A DNA stretch of 64,000 nucleotides from an uncultured Eubacteriales bacterium (GCA_958352815.1 CATWQA010000008.1:8342-72341); one strand, 5' to 3'; counted from the first letter of the stretch, positions 34,618 through 42,195 are shown. Translations and numbers: made by a program. The notes: generated by a model from the sequence alone, not told the origin.

Positions 34618-35541
34618 TCAGTCTTTAATAACCTCTTTGATTGTTGTGGCAAGACCTGCTATTCCCTGAATTTCAGAGGGAAGAATAATCTTGGTCGCCT
34701 TGCCGTCCGCTGCTTTCTGGAAGGCTTCAAGGCTCTTTAAGGTGAGCACCTGCTCGGTGGGCATTGCCTCGTTGAGCATCTTAATGCCGTCTGCGGTTGC
34801 CTGCTGCACGCTTCTGATGGCCTCCGCTTCACCCTCTGCAATTCTGATTGCCGCCTCCTTATCGGCCTCTGCCTTCAAAATCTGGGAAGCCTTTTCCGCT
34901 TCCGCCTCCAGTATTCTGGATTCCTTCTCGCCCTCGGCAACAAGGATGGCGGACTTCTTCTCGCCCTCGGCTCTGAGGATTGCTTCACGTCTTTCACGCT
35001 CCGCCTTCATCTGCTTCTCCATTGCTTCTCTGATTCCCGTGGGCGGGATTATATTTTTCAGCTCAACGCGGTTGACCTTTATTCCCCAGGGGTCTGTCGC
35101 CTCGTCCAAAATCGAACGCATGTTGGTGTTGATTACGTCCCTTGAGGTCAAGCTCTCGTCAAGCTCCATATCTCCGATTATGTTACGCAGGGTTGTCGCC
35201 GTCAGATTTTCAATTGCCGACATGGGCATCTCCACGCCGTAGGTATACAGCTTGGGGTCTGTTATCTGATAGTACACAACCGTGTCAATCTGCATGGTAA
35301 CGTTATCCTTTGTGATAACAGGCTGGGGCGGGAAGTCCACAACCTGCTCCTTTAAGGTCACCCTCTTTGCCACCCTCTCAATAAAGGGCAGCTTTATATG
35401 GAGCCCTACGCCCCATGTTGCGCTGTACGCCCCGAGCCGCTCAACAACATAAGCGTTCGCTTGAGGAACTATCTTAATGTTTGCCACTACCAGCACTATA
35501 ATAATTGCCAGCAAAACTATGATAAACAACATATTAATCAC
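34618..35541 (-). CDS. SPFH/Band 7 membrane protein, stomatin-like (307 aa)
   Basis: One N-terminal transmembrane helix (3-25, INMLFIIVLLAIIIVLVVAN) precedes an SPFH domain with NAYVVERLGAYSATWGVGLH and QVVDFPPQPVITKDNVTMQI. A long Ala/Glu-rich coiled coil (about 175-235, repeated EAEKASQIL-like heptads) and a C-terminal segment follow. The family organises membrane microdomains and associates with proteases. It overlaps the NfeD gene upstream by eight bases, the usual pair for this type of SPFH protein. Confidence 0.9.
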   Translation of the reverse strand: MINMLFIIVLLAIIIVLVVANIKIVPQANAYVVERLGAYSATWGVGLHIKLPFIERVAKRVTLKEQVVDFPPQPVITKDNVTMQIDTVVYYQITDPKLYTYGVEMPMSAIENLTATTLRNIIGDMELDESLTSRDVINTNMRSILDEATDPWGIKVNRVELKNIIPPTGIREAMEKQMKAERERREAILRAEGEKKSAILVAEGEKESRILEAEAEKASQILKAEADKEAAIRIAEGEAEAIRSVQQATADGIKMLNEAMPTEQVLTLKSLEAFQKAADGKATKIILPSEIQGIAGLATTIKEVIKD

Positions 35542-35983
35542 CTTTCTGTTTTGTTAACGGGCTGACCCGAAGCTTTACGCCCGCAATTCCCAGCACCTTT
35601 ACCGTTTCACCCTCTGCAACGGGCTCGCCGCTCTCGGAAACCGCCGACCAGACCTGCCCGCCGATTTTCACCTGTCCCGTACCCTCTATGCTGTCAATAG
35701 GGCTTATGACTAACGCTTCACAGCCAATCAGCCTGTCCGCATTGGTCTTTTCCGTCTTCTTTACGAAAAACTTGTTCGTCATCGGGCGCGTAACAATCAG
35801 CAGGACCCCTGAAACAAGCACAAAGGTCAAAACCTGACTGAGAACCGACCCGCCGAGCTGTGCCGCCACAGCTGCCGCAACAGCTCCCACGGCAAACCAA
35901 ACGGTTATCAAAGCCACGGTGGCAGCCTCAATTATGCCGAACACCACCGCGGCAACAATCCAAAATATACCGGCGCTTGCCAT
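35534..35983 (-). CDS. NfeD family membrane protein (149 aa)
   Basis: Three hydrophobic helices occupy residues 5-70 (FWIVAAVVFGIIEAATVALI, WFAVGAVAAAVAAQLG, VLTFVLVSGVLLIV). A C-terminal OB-fold follows (about 85-145: LIGCEALVISPI, GTGQVKIGGQVWSA, VKVLGIAGVKLRVSP). Length fits short NfeD proteins that lack the protease domain. It is translationally coupled to the SPFH gene downstream. Confidence 0.9.
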   Translation of the reverse strand: MASAGIFWIVAAVVFGIIEAATVALITVWFAVGAVAAAVAAQLGGSVLSQVLTFVLVSGVLLIVTRPMTNKFFVKKTEKTNADRLIGCEALVISPIDSIEGTGQVKIGGQVWSAVSESGEPVAEGETVKVLGIAGVKLRVSPLTKQKGD

Positions 35984-36005
35984 AACATCACCCCAACCAT
36001 TATTC

Positions 36006-36467
36006 TTAATATGTTCTCTTGTAGCCGCCGCTCCTCTTGCTGTCGTTGCTCCGCTTTAAGGCCTGAAACTTCTCGTCGCTGTCCTGCTTAAACTTCTTAA
36101 GCATATCGTCAAAACTGAGCCCGTCGCTCTTGTTCCGTTTCAGGGAGAAGTCAAACTCCTCCGGCGGGCGGTTGCTCCTTGGCGCGGCAGCTTTCTTCTT
36201 TTTCTCCCGCTTTTCCGCCTTGCTCTTTTTCTCCTCGTTCAGGAGCTGCTTTATGGAAAGACTTATCTTTCCGTTTTTCACGTCAATAACCTTGACCCTG
36301 ACAACCTGTCCCTTTTTCAGGTGCTGATTAACGTCCTCAACATACTCGGCGGCTATTTCCGAAATATGAACAAGCCCCGATTTTCCCTCCGGCAGCTCTA
36401 CAAACGCGCCGAAAGATGTAATTCCGGTAACCTTTGCATTAAATACCATTCCAACTTCAATTTGCAT
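36006..36467 (-). CDS. S1-domain RNA-binding protein, YabR-like (153 aa)
   Basis: A single S1 domain spans residues 1-72: IEVGMVFNAKVTGITSFGAF, LVHISEIAAEYV and KVIDVKNGKISLSIKQ. The rest is a Lys/Glu-rich, then Arg/Ser-rich disordered tail. This is YabR, which follows divIC in Firmicutes, as here (67 bases apart). The role is RNA binding, perhaps linked to ribosomes or polynucleotide turnover. The ATG at 36467, with a GAAGGGA upstream, gives the standard N-terminus MQIEVG; a start 16 codons upstream is possible but not homologous. Confidence 0.88.
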   Translation of the reverse strand: MQIEVGMVFNAKVTGITSFGAFVELPEGKSGLVHISEIAAEYVEDVNQHLKKGQVVRVKVIDVKNGKISLSIKQLLNEEKKSKAEKREKKKKAAAPRSNRPPEEFDFSLKRNKSDGLSFDDMLKKFKQDSDEKFQALKRSNDSKRSGGYKRTY

Positions 36468-36534
36468 TATTAAAATTCCCTTCTGAGAGTCCTCTCTCAA
36501 TATCTTCACCCGCATACGGGTTAATTAAATACAA

Positions 36535-36900
36535 TCAGTTACCGCTGTTTTCGTCAATATAGACGCGCTCGTTGGGGGACACAAGCCCCAGCTTTTCTCT
36601 TGCCATACGCTCCAGATATTCAGGGTCGTTCACGCTTTCAAGCTCTTCCTTAAGCCTGTCGGTCTCGCGATTGGCGTCGCTTATCTGCTCGCTTAAAGTC
36701 TCAATTTCATTATTTTTCCGCCTGATAGTTCTCTGCTGACTTATAATGGTGCAGCTGAAATATATGATAAACAAAAACGCCAAAATACAAGCTATCAGCC
36801 TTTTAAAATTTATCTTGACCTTCCCGGTCTTTTTTATGGTTTTAACAGCCCTTCCCCTTACATCTGTGCCAACAGATGATTTTCTTCTGCTCTCGGCCAT
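36535..36900 (-). CDS. divIC: septum formation initiator DivIC/FtsL-like (121 aa)
   Basis: A basic cytoplasmic N-terminus (about 30 residues), one membrane helix (LIACILAFLFIIYFSCTII), an external coiled coil (IRRKNNEIETLSEQISDANR...) and the family end DPEYLERMAREKLGLVSPNE. DivIC joins FtsL and DivIB in the divisome. Its place next to yabR, and near yabQ and yabP, is the conserved Firmicute order, but here 900 bases of repeats separate it from yabQ. Confidence 0.9.
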   Translation of the reverse strand: MAESRRKSSVGTDVRGRAVKTIKKTGKVKINFKRLIACILAFLFIIYFSCTIISQQRTIRRKNNEIETLSEQISDANRETDRLKEELESVNDPEYLERMAREKLGLVSPNERVYIDENSGN

Positions 36901-36996
36901 TTTCTTTAGTTCCTTCCTTCGTCGTCGGGACGGACTCCGCTATGTTCTGATTTTTGTGTAAACAAAAATCAGTCACCCGCTTCGTCGTCCCTCCTC

Positions 36997-37030
36997 TTTC
37001 CCAAAAAATCTTCGATTTTTCGGGAGCCCT
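36997..37030. repeat. AAAAATC-type hairpin repeat
   Basis: CCCAAAAAATCTTCGATTTT followed by TCGGGAGCCC. On the left it is joined to CTGATTTTTGTG / CAAAAATCAG, a second inverted repeat. First member of a cluster in the divIC-yabQ gap. Confidence 0.7.
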
Positions 37031-37130
37031 ATTCTCATATTTTAAAGACAGGCATCCATACTTCATTATATAGTATCCGCAGTGTTTTGTCAATGAAAAT
37101 CATCTTAAATATATTATTTTTTTGATAAAG

Positions 37131-37232
37131 CGTCGCACTATGCCTTTTCCGCTCGCCATGCCTGTTCGGCAAGGCTTCGCTTTTACAGGCATGTGCTCCT
37201 TCTTCCCAAAAAGTCTTTCGACTTTTCGGGAA
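37131..37232. repeat. 102-bp direct repeat, copy 1
   Basis: Starts CGTCGCACTATG and runs through TTTTACAGGCATGTGCTCC to a terminal AAAAAGTC/GACTTTT hairpin. It matches 37532-37633 with two differences. It contains the inverted repeat GCCTGTTCGGC...TACAGGC. Confidence 0.88.
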
Positions 37233-37310
37233 CCCTGCCCGCCCCGGCGCTTGGGGAGGTCGGGCTTTATAAATTTAAATGGAATAAGTATAACAGCAAA
37301 CCGTTGCACC

Positions 37311-37460
37311 GTAGGGGGCGGCTTCCCAGACGCCCCGCTCATAATACTTACGGTTAATATCATATTGTGTGGATTTGGACGTTTCTTTAATTATTACCCC
37401 ATATAACTTCATATCCTCACGTTGGTTTGTATACGGGGCGTCTGGGAAGCCGCCCTCTAC
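37311..37460. mobile_element. 150-bp element with 27-bp terminal inverted repeats (MITE-like), copy 2
   Basis: The left end (37311-37337) equals the left end of the element at 14947; the right end (37434-37460) is its reverse complement with one mismatch. Nested between the two 102-bp direct repeats. Interior sequence is diverged from copy 1 except next to one end, where ATACAAACCAACG is found in reverse orientation. Confidence 0.75.
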
Positions 37461-37531
37461 AACTTAACGGGTTACATATATTTTTATCCTGTTATGCGGA
37501 TAAAAACGCTTCGGGGTTTGGGGCGCAGCAT

Positions 37532-37633
37532 CGTCGCACTATGTCTTTTCCGCTCGCCATGCCTGTTCGGCAAGGCTCCGCTTTTACAGGCATGTGCTCC
37601 TTCTTCCCAAAAAGTCTTTCGACTTTTCGGGAA
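37532..37633. repeat. 102-bp direct repeat, copy 2
   Basis: Second copy of 37131-37232, 401 bases away, in the same orientation. Recombination between the two would remove the element at 37311-37460. Confidence 0.88.
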
Positions 37634-37703
37634 AAGGAGAAACGATGTAGCGTTGTTATTGATTTTTATGCAATAAAAATCAATACGTAGCGAAGTCTGT
37701 TTC

Positions 37704-37756
37704 GACGCCGGGGCGGGCGACCGACACACCAATGTAAGGCAATAAATTATGCGGGA
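37704..37756. repeat. GC-rich hairpin repeat, right half
   Basis: CGCCGGGGCGGGCGACCGAC followed by ACACACCAATGTAAGG and AATAAATTATGCGGG, the reverse complement of the AT-rich flank seen in other copies. Confidence 0.65.
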
Positions 37757-37816
37757 TTACGATTATAACAAACCCATCAATCCAATCTCATTTTGATAAA
37801 GGCTTTTATAAAAGCC

Positions 37817-38305
37817 TCAAAACCTCAGTCGATTTTTCAGCCGTCTCGCCGTAATCCTAACTATCTTCCGAAACTCCCCGGCTCCCTCCCTGGAATGCCA
37901 CACAACAACCCCCACAGGGCGTTTTACAAGGCGGCTCACAAGGCGCAGGGGCAAAAGCAGAATTTTCACCGCAAAGCAAAACCCCCGAACGAAAAGAGCG
38001 TAGGCTCCCCGAAACAGGTTCATCAGCTTATCCCCCAGAGCCAGCTTGTATACAAACGCCCCCAGGGCTATGCCCAAAAAGCTGTACCACCGTATCTGCC
38101 CTGCGTTTTCCCTAAAAGCGAGTATATACACCAAAGCCCCCAGCACGCCCAGCCACAAAATATCCTCAATATAGACAAAAATCCCTATAAGTTTTTTCTC
38201 TCTGCGCCTTGCCCTTAAAAAATCATACACAACAGCCATTGCCGCACCGCACGCCATTGACCATAAGAAATATGTAAGCTCGTTGGCTTTCGTAATCGTC
38301 TCCAT
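37817..38305 (-). CDS. yabQ: spore cortex biosynthesis protein YabQ (162 aa)
   Basis: A membrane protein of 162 aa with about four helices at the N-terminus (LTYFLWSMACGAAMAVVYDF, FVYIEDILWLGVLGALVYIL, YSFLGIALGAFVYKLAL, LPLRLVSRLVKRPVG). The pattern W...G...YDxxRxRR, an acidic DILW in helix 2 and the location after yabP identify YabQ, a protein needed for the spore cortex in Bacillus. It implies that the organism forms spores or descends from spore formers. Confidence 0.87.
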   Translation of the reverse strand: METITKANELTYFLWSMACGAAMAVVYDFLRARRREKKLIGIFVYIEDILWLGVLGALVYILAFRENAGQIRWYSFLGIALGAFVYKLALGDKLMNLFRGAYALFVRGFCFAVKILLLPLRLVSRLVKRPVGVVVWHSREGAGEFRKIVRITARRLKNRLRF

Positions 38306-38332
38306 TATTTTTCCTCCGTATATTAATAAATT

Positions 38333-38611
38333 TTATCTGAAAAGTCTGCCGAAAAATCCCGTGCTCTCGCCGCCTCCTCCCGGCGCCTCAATATATTCAA
38401 CCTTGTCTATCTCCCCGTCAATAATCAGCTTTCCGTCGTCCACGTTCAGGCAGTGAACCTTAAAGTTATAGCCGCTGACAATCATCACTCCCATACCGGT
38501 GTAAACCACCACCTTTTCCTCGTTAAAGCTCTCCACGTCGTCCACGCAGTTTATCACTATCCGCTCCCTGTTTTCTATGGTAACGGTATGCTTCATCTCT
38601 CCGTTTTCCAT
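38333..38611 (-). CDS. yabP: sporulation protein YabP (92 aa)
   Basis: 92 aa, matching the family: HTVTIENRERIVINCVDDVE, SFNEEKVVVYTGMGVMIVSG and FKVHCLNVDDGKLIIDGEID. The C-terminus ends in GGGESTGFFGRLFR. YabP is a small soluble protein expressed in the mother cell and required for spore-coat or cortex assembly. It overlaps nothing but is 27 bases before yabQ, so the two are co-transcribed. GAGGAGG precedes the ATG. Confidence 0.92.
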   Translation of the reverse strand: MENGEMKHTVTIENRERIVINCVDDVESFNEEKVVVYTGMGVMIVSGYNFKVHCLNVDDGKLIIDGEIDKVEYIEAPGGGGESTGFFGRLFR

Positions 38612-38643
38612 GGGCGATCTCCTCCTCTCGGTATCAATACTTA

Positions 38644-38672
38644 ATCATATTCGGCAGTCGCGAAAAATATGC
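38644..38672 (-). promoter_or_regulatory. possible SigE-type promoter before yabP
   Basis: On the minus strand GCATATT (38666-38672) matches the SigE -35 pattern; AATATGAT (38644-38651) is a partial match to the -10 pattern, with a 14-base spacer. A mother-cell promoter is expected here, but the match is incomplete. Confidence 0.3.
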
Positions 38673-38681
38673 AGCGCGCAT

Positions 38682-38713
38682 AAAAAAAGCCCCCTGCCTA
38701 TAAGGCAGAGGAC
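38682..38713 (-). terminator. intrinsic terminator of mecA
   Basis: On the minus strand CCTCTGCC pairs with GGCAGGGG around TTATA, followed by CTTTTTTT. It separates mecA from yabP. Confidence 0.9.
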
Positions 38714-38724
38714 AAATTTTTATG

Positions 38725-39357
38725 TCATACAAAATATTCCATTAAAACGCTGACCGCATTCTCCTTAATCATTATCTCGCCCAACTCGTTTAAACGACCG
38801 TGAGAAATAAGGGTTTTGGTCTGTTTATCGGAAAACTCAAGCATTATCTTTTCAACGCCGACCATAATGCGGCTTTCCTCGGGGACAAGCAGCATATAGT
38901 ACGAGCTTCCGTATTTATAAAGGGTGCTCTCCCCTCTGAAATCCTTATGTATTGCATCGGCGGCGCGACAGACATTTTCAAAATCATCGAACTTGAAAAT
39001 CCTTTTTCCCATAATCCTCTTAACAGACGGGCTCGCATCGGTGTTTAACCTGCGGGTCTTAATCCGCCCCTTATACGAGCAATTGTTTATGGCATTGTCA
39101 AGATCACTGTCGCTGAACACCTTTGTTATCAACATTCCGAAGCCTTCCGCCTGCCCCGGGATTGCCTCTACAAACAGCCTTGCCCCGTCAATAGAGAACT
39201 CCGCGTCCCTTTCCGCAAGCCTGAGCGCCGTCCGAAACATCTCCTGCACCTCAGGAGCCCCGGACGCCATGCTCTTTATATTAATATTCCATTCCTTTGC
39301 TTCATCAATGTCGATTAAAACCTTAATCTTGTTTTCATTGATTTTTTCTATCCTCAT
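38725..39357 (-). CDS. mecA: adaptor protein MecA (210 aa)
   Basis: MecA hands substrates to the ClpC protease and controls its ATPase. N-terminal MRIEKINENKIKVLIDIDEA is diagnostic. A middle region has Asp/Glu-rich stretches (about 100-125), and the C-terminal domain (RIFKFDDFENVCRAAD, STLYKYGSSYYMLLVPEE, EFSDKQTKTLISHGRLNELG) binds ClpC. The ATG at 39357 has GGGAGAG upstream; an upstream start nine codons earlier is not homologous. It has its own promoter and terminator. Confidence 0.92.
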   Translation of the reverse strand: MRIEKINENKIKVLIDIDEAKEWNINIKSMASGAPEVQEMFRTALRLAERDAEFSIDGARLFVEAIPGQAEGFGMLITKVFSDSDLDNAINNCSYKGRIKTRRLNTDASPSVKRIMGKRIFKFDDFENVCRAADAIHKDFRGESTLYKYGSSYYMLLVPEESRIMVGVEKIMLEFSDKQTKTLISHGRLNELGEIMIKENAVSVLMEYFV

Positions 39358-39446
39358 ATAAACTCTCCCTGATTTATTCCACAACCTATGCCGTCAAAGC
39401 CGTCTCAAGCAAGGCTTCTACACTATCTTATGCTTGTCTAACCTTT

Positions 39447-39474
39447 ATTATAACTTAAAATTAAGATATTGCAA
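39447..39474 (-). promoter_or_regulatory. promoter of mecA
   Basis: On the minus strand TTGCAA (39469-39474), 16 bases, TATAAT (39447-39452), about 90 bases before mecA. Confidence 0.6.
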
Positions 39475-39655
39475 CGGTAAATATCAGGAAATAACAAATT
39501 GTTAATTGGTTGTAAAGCTAACGAAAAAACTTGTAATATTCTCGAAAAATATTGAAACAGTGCAATTAATACACAAAAAATATGCAGTCCGCCGCGTTTA
39601 AGTCCCCCGCTTCCGAAAAAAGTAAATATTGCTACAAAAAATCACAAAAAAAACG

Positions 39656-39683
39656 TTGTATTTTTTTTATAATATGATATAAT
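39656..39683 (+). promoter_or_regulatory. promoter of the 6S-like RNA candidate
   Basis: TTGTAT (39656-39661), 16 bases, TATAAT (39678-39683) with TGA before it. Transcription would begin near 39690. Confidence 0.6.
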
Positions 39684-39689
39684 AGTATT

Positions 39690-39898
39690 AAATTAAATAT
39701 CTCCCTGCGTTGTACGTATTTATGGCAATAATGTAAAACCAACAATTATTATAAGGGATTCAGTCTTCAAGGAGTGGCGCACATGCCTCACACCCTGCGG
39801 TGTCCAGTGGACTTGTAAAGCTTCTGAGACCAACCCACCTGGTTTCCAGGTTTTTACCTTATCCATATTACGGCTATCGTGGGGTATTTGTTTTTTAC
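39690..39898 (+). ncRNA. ssrS: structured small RNA, 6S (ssrS)-like candidate
   Basis: The 600-base gap before rsmD holds a promoter, then about 200 bases with no open frame that fold end to end. AUAUCUCCCUGCG near 39697 pairs in part with CGUGGGGUAU near 39880; CGUAUUUAUGG (from 39715) pairs with CCAUAUUACG (from 39867). Inside lie an open central region and apical hairpins, including ACACC/GGUGU and ACCUGG/CCAGGU. A T run (TTGTTTTTT) follows. A rod with a large internal bubble is the 6S RNA shape, which binds housekeeping RNA polymerase. Identity is from structure only and other RNA classes are possible. Confidence 0.5.
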
Positions 39899-39937
39899 TG
39901 AGGTTTTCGGGAATATTGACAAATTTATTCAAAACCC

Positions 39938-39966
39938 TTGACAAATCTACAATTTTGATATATAAA
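39938..39966 (+). promoter_or_regulatory. promoter of rsmD-coaD
   Basis: TTGACA (39938-39943), 17 bases, TATAAA (39961-39966), about 105 bases before the rsmD start. A second TTGACA lies at 39916. Confidence 0.65.
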
Positions 39967-40072
39967 TATATAAGGTGTATTTGTGTTAAAATGTATCTTT
40001 GCGTTTGCCGCGGAGAGACGTTTTGATTTTTACCGCGAAACGGTATTCCGCACCGCTGAGGAGGAGGTTGCT

Positions 40073-40657
40073 TTGCGTATTATATCAGGCAAGAAACGCG
40101 GGTACAAGCTCACCCCTCCCGACGGCGTAGGCACCCGACCCACAACGGATAGGGTTAAGGAATCTGTTTTCAATATTATTCAAATGCGGTTTCCGTGCAC
40201 TGCTGTTCTTGACTTGTTCGGCGGCAGCGGAGCTTTGGGGATTGAGGCCTTGAGCAGAGGTGCGGAGGTTGCCGTCTTTGTTGAAAAGGACAAGGACGCC
40301 TTGAGAGTAATCCGCAAGAACCTTGAGGGCTCCGGTCTTGACAGCGGAGCTATGGTTTTCCCGGGGGACGCGTTTGAATTTCTGAACGGTCTGGAGCAGG
40401 GCTCGGTTTTAGACGGCAAGTATAAGGCGGCTTTTGAAAAGGCCGGCGGTTTTGACGTTATATTTCTTGACCCGCCGTACAGCAAGGGAATTTTGACGAG
40501 AGCCCTTGACAAAATTTTTGACCTTGACATTCTTTCCGAAAACGGAATTATTGTTGCGGAGACCGAGGTCGGCGGCGAAGATGTTTCAGACTGCGGCTTT
40601 GACATAAAAAAAACTGCCAAGTACGGCAAGACCATAATTACGGTTATGCAGAGGTGA
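40073..40657 (+). CDS. rsmD: 16S rRNA guanine-N2 methyltransferase RsmD (194 aa)
   Basis: Methylates G966 (E. coli numbering) of 16S rRNA in the 30S subunit. It has the N-terminal RIISGKKRGYKLTPPDGVGT, RPTTDRVKESVFNII, the SAM-binding motif LDLFGGSGALGIEALSRGA and the catalytic LDPPY. Length is typical. The start is a TTG at 40073 with GAGGAGG five bases upstream, which gives the standard N-terminus; the open frame extends 30 codons further upstream without homology. coaD begins five bases after the stop, as in many bacteria. Confidence 0.92.
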   Translation: MRIISGKKRGYKLTPPDGVGTRPTTDRVKESVFNIIQMRFPCTAVLDLFGGSGALGIEALSRGAEVAVFVEKDKDALRVIRKNLEGSGLDSGAMVFPGDAFEFLNGLEQGSVLDGKYKAAFEKAGGFDVIFLDPPYSKGILTRALDKIFDLDILSENGIIVAETEVGGEDVSDCGFDIKKTAKYGKTIITVMQR

Positions 40658-40661
40658 TAAT

Positions 40662-41171
40662 ATGGGAATAGCTGTGTATCCGGGAAGCTTTGACCCTTGT
40701 ACGAACGGACATCTTGATGTTATAAAAAGGGCTTCCAAGCTGTTTGATAAGGTGATTGTTGCGGTACTTACGAACAATTCTAAAAACCCATTGTTCTCCG
40801 TTGAGGAGCGGGCTAATATGCTGAGGCTTGTCACCAAAGACATGGATAATGTTAAGATTGACACCTTTTCAGGATTGTTGGTTGATTATATGAAAAAAAT
40901 TGATTCACGTGTTATCATTAAGGGAATTAGGGCGGTGTCTGACTTTGAGTATGAATTTCAGATGGCGCTTACGAACCGTACTTTATACGGAGATCTTGAA
41001 ACCCTGTTCCTCCATACAAGCCAGGAATATATGTTTTTGAGCTCCAGTATAGTTAAAGAAATTGCAAAGTATGGAGGGAGCCTTGACGGTCTTGTCCCGG
41101 GCGATTTAATCCCTATTATAAAAGATCGGTTTGAAACAGGAAAAAACCAATTAGTCCCGAGCCGATCCTAA
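40662..41171 (+). CDS. coaD: phosphopantetheine adenylyltransferase CoaD (169 aa)
   Basis: Catalyses the fourth step of coenzyme A synthesis, transferring AMP from ATP to 4'-phosphopantetheine. N-terminal YPGSFDPCTNGHLDVIKRA has the T/HxGH nucleotidyl motif (TNGH), ISSSIVKEI-type signature is FLSSSIVKEIAKYGG, and KGIRAVSDFEYEFQMA is the substrate-binding loop. Length is as expected. AGGTGATAAT precedes the ATG. It is co-transcribed with rsmD. Confidence 0.96.
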   Translation: MGIAVYPGSFDPCTNGHLDVIKRASKLFDKVIVAVLTNNSKNPLFSVEERANMLRLVTKDMDNVKIDTFSGLLVDYMKKIDSRVIIKGIRAVSDFEYEFQMALTNRTLYGDLETLFLHTSQEYMFLSSSIVKEIAKYGGSLDGLVPGDLIPIIKDRFETGKNQLVPSRS

Positions 41172-41193
41172 TATTTCAAGGAGGTATATATCA

Positions 41194-41709
41194 ATGGATG
41201 CATTAGAACTGTTGGACGAACTGGAGGATATTATTGACAAAGGGGCTTCCGTACCGTTTTCCGGACGTTGTATTCTTGAAAAGGACGAGTTGCTTGATGT
41301 TCTTCAAGAGATTAAGCTGAAGCTGCCTGATGATTTGAAGCAGGCAAAATGGATTAAAGAGGAGAGACAGAGAATTCTGCAAGAAGCTCAGACAGAGGCT
41401 GACAGCCTTATTAAGAGCGCAGAGGACAAGATTATTGCCATGGTAAACGAAAATGAGATTACCAAAAAGGCGATAGTTCAGGGTAACCACATTATTGAGG
41501 AGGCGCGTAACAATGCGCAGCAGATTTCAGACTCCTCATACAGCTACGCCGACAATCTGCTTGAGACAGTGGAGAAGGTAGTTATGTCCTCAATGAAGGA
41601 TTTGGAGCAGTGCATAAACATTGTCAGAAACAACAGAGCCGAGATGAGAAGCAACGGCAGCGTTCCGCCCCAGACTCTTCCCCAGGAGGGCTCACAGCCT
41701 ATTGAATAA
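41194..41709 (+). CDS. coiled-coil protein next to coaD, function unknown (171 aa)
   Basis: 171 aa, acidic and almost entirely helical. Residues about 45-130 form a coiled coil (QAKWIKEERQRILQEAQTEA, SLIKSAEDKIIAMVNENEIT). No membrane helix is present and there is a Pro-rich end. Homologues of this size follow coaD in many Clostridia and are sometimes labelled ATPase because of resemblance to V-type ATPase E/G subunits; no nucleotide site is visible. A DivIVA-like scaffold role is possible. AAGGAGG lies upstream, and a strong terminator follows. Confidence 0.7.
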   Translation: MDALELLDELEDIIDKGASVPFSGRCILEKDELLDVLQEIKLKLPDDLKQAKWIKEERQRILQEAQTEADSLIKSAEDKIIAMVNENEITKKAIVQGNHIIEEARNNAQQISDSSYSYADNLLETVEKVVMSSMKDLEQCINIVRNNRAEMRSNGSVPPQTLPQEGSQPIE

Positions 41710-41725
41710 CTAAGGCATAATTTTC

Positions 41726-41764
41726 AGCGTCAAGGTTTGCTGCCTTGACGCTTTTGTTTTATTT
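41726..41764 (+). terminator. intrinsic terminator of the rsmD-coaD operon
   Basis: AGCGTCAAGG pairs with CCTTGACGCT around TTTGCTG, then TTTGTTTTATTT. Confidence 0.93.
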
Positions 41765-41772
41765 AAAATATA

Positions 41773-41818
41773 CTGTCGCCCGCCCTATTGCGCTCGCCGC
41801 CCGCCGCCCCGAGCGCAG
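41773..41818. repeat. GC-rich hairpin repeat, copy 6
   Basis: CTGTCGCCCGCCCTATTGCG, then CTCGCCGCCCGCCGCCCCGA and GCGCAG. It directly adjoins the 48-bp repeat. Confidence 0.72.
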
Positions 41819-41819
41819 T

Positions 41820-41867
41820 CGGATTTCCCCTTCGGGGAAACCGATTGGGGCTACGCCCCAAACCCCG
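41820..41867. repeat. 48-bp GGGGTTTGGGGC repeat, inverted copy
   Basis: Reverse complement of 24217-24264 with about two differences; both are 48 bases long. Confidence 0.82.
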
Positions 41868-41983
41868 AGATTTGTAATTTCGTCAGCTTATAATTTTGAT
41901 AAAGGCTTTACCTTTGAAACCATTGCCGAGCCCTGGCGCGGTTTTAAATGTAACAGATTTGGATATATGTAACCGTATGATTT

Positions 41984-42000
41984 GTAGGGGGCGGCTTCCC
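41984..42000. repeat. isolated end of the 27-bp inverted-repeat element
   Basis: GTAGGGGGCGGCTTCCC is identical to the first 17 bases of the elements at 14947 and 37311, but continues into unrelated sequence with no matching right end nearby. Confidence 0.6.
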
Positions 42001-42076
42001 TCGTCGGAGCAAAGTTCGCTTTGCTCCGTTTTTCTTTATCAAGAAAAACATCCGCCCGCTGCCCTGCTCCTCCTCA

Positions 42077-42111
42077 TTCCCAAAAAGTCTTGCGACTTTT
42101 CGGGAGCCCTC
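42077..42111. repeat. AAAAAGTC-type hairpin repeat
   Basis: TTCCCAAAAAGTCTTGCGAC and TTTTCGGGAGCCCT, joined directly to the GC-rich hairpin that follows. Confidence 0.7.
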
Positions 42112-42195
42112 CCCGCCCCGTTGCGCTTGGGGAGGTTGGGCAAGCGCAACGGGGCGGGCGATAGACACACCAATGCGAGAATATAAATTTACAGG
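42109..42195. repeat. GC-rich hairpin repeat, copy 7
   Basis: CCCGCCCCGTTGCGCTTGGG pairs with CAAGCGCAACGGGGCGGG; the flank ACACACCAATGCGAGAATAT follows. Confidence 0.8.

Noticed and set aside
37793..38218. Plus-strand open frame of 141 residues over yabQ
   Set aside because: Low-complexity Gln/Pro/Lys-rich antisense of yabQ; no start signal.
39690..39898. T-box leader before rsmD
   Set aside because: The T-box core TGGNACCGCG is absent, rsmD is not a typical target, and an independent promoter lies after the structured region.
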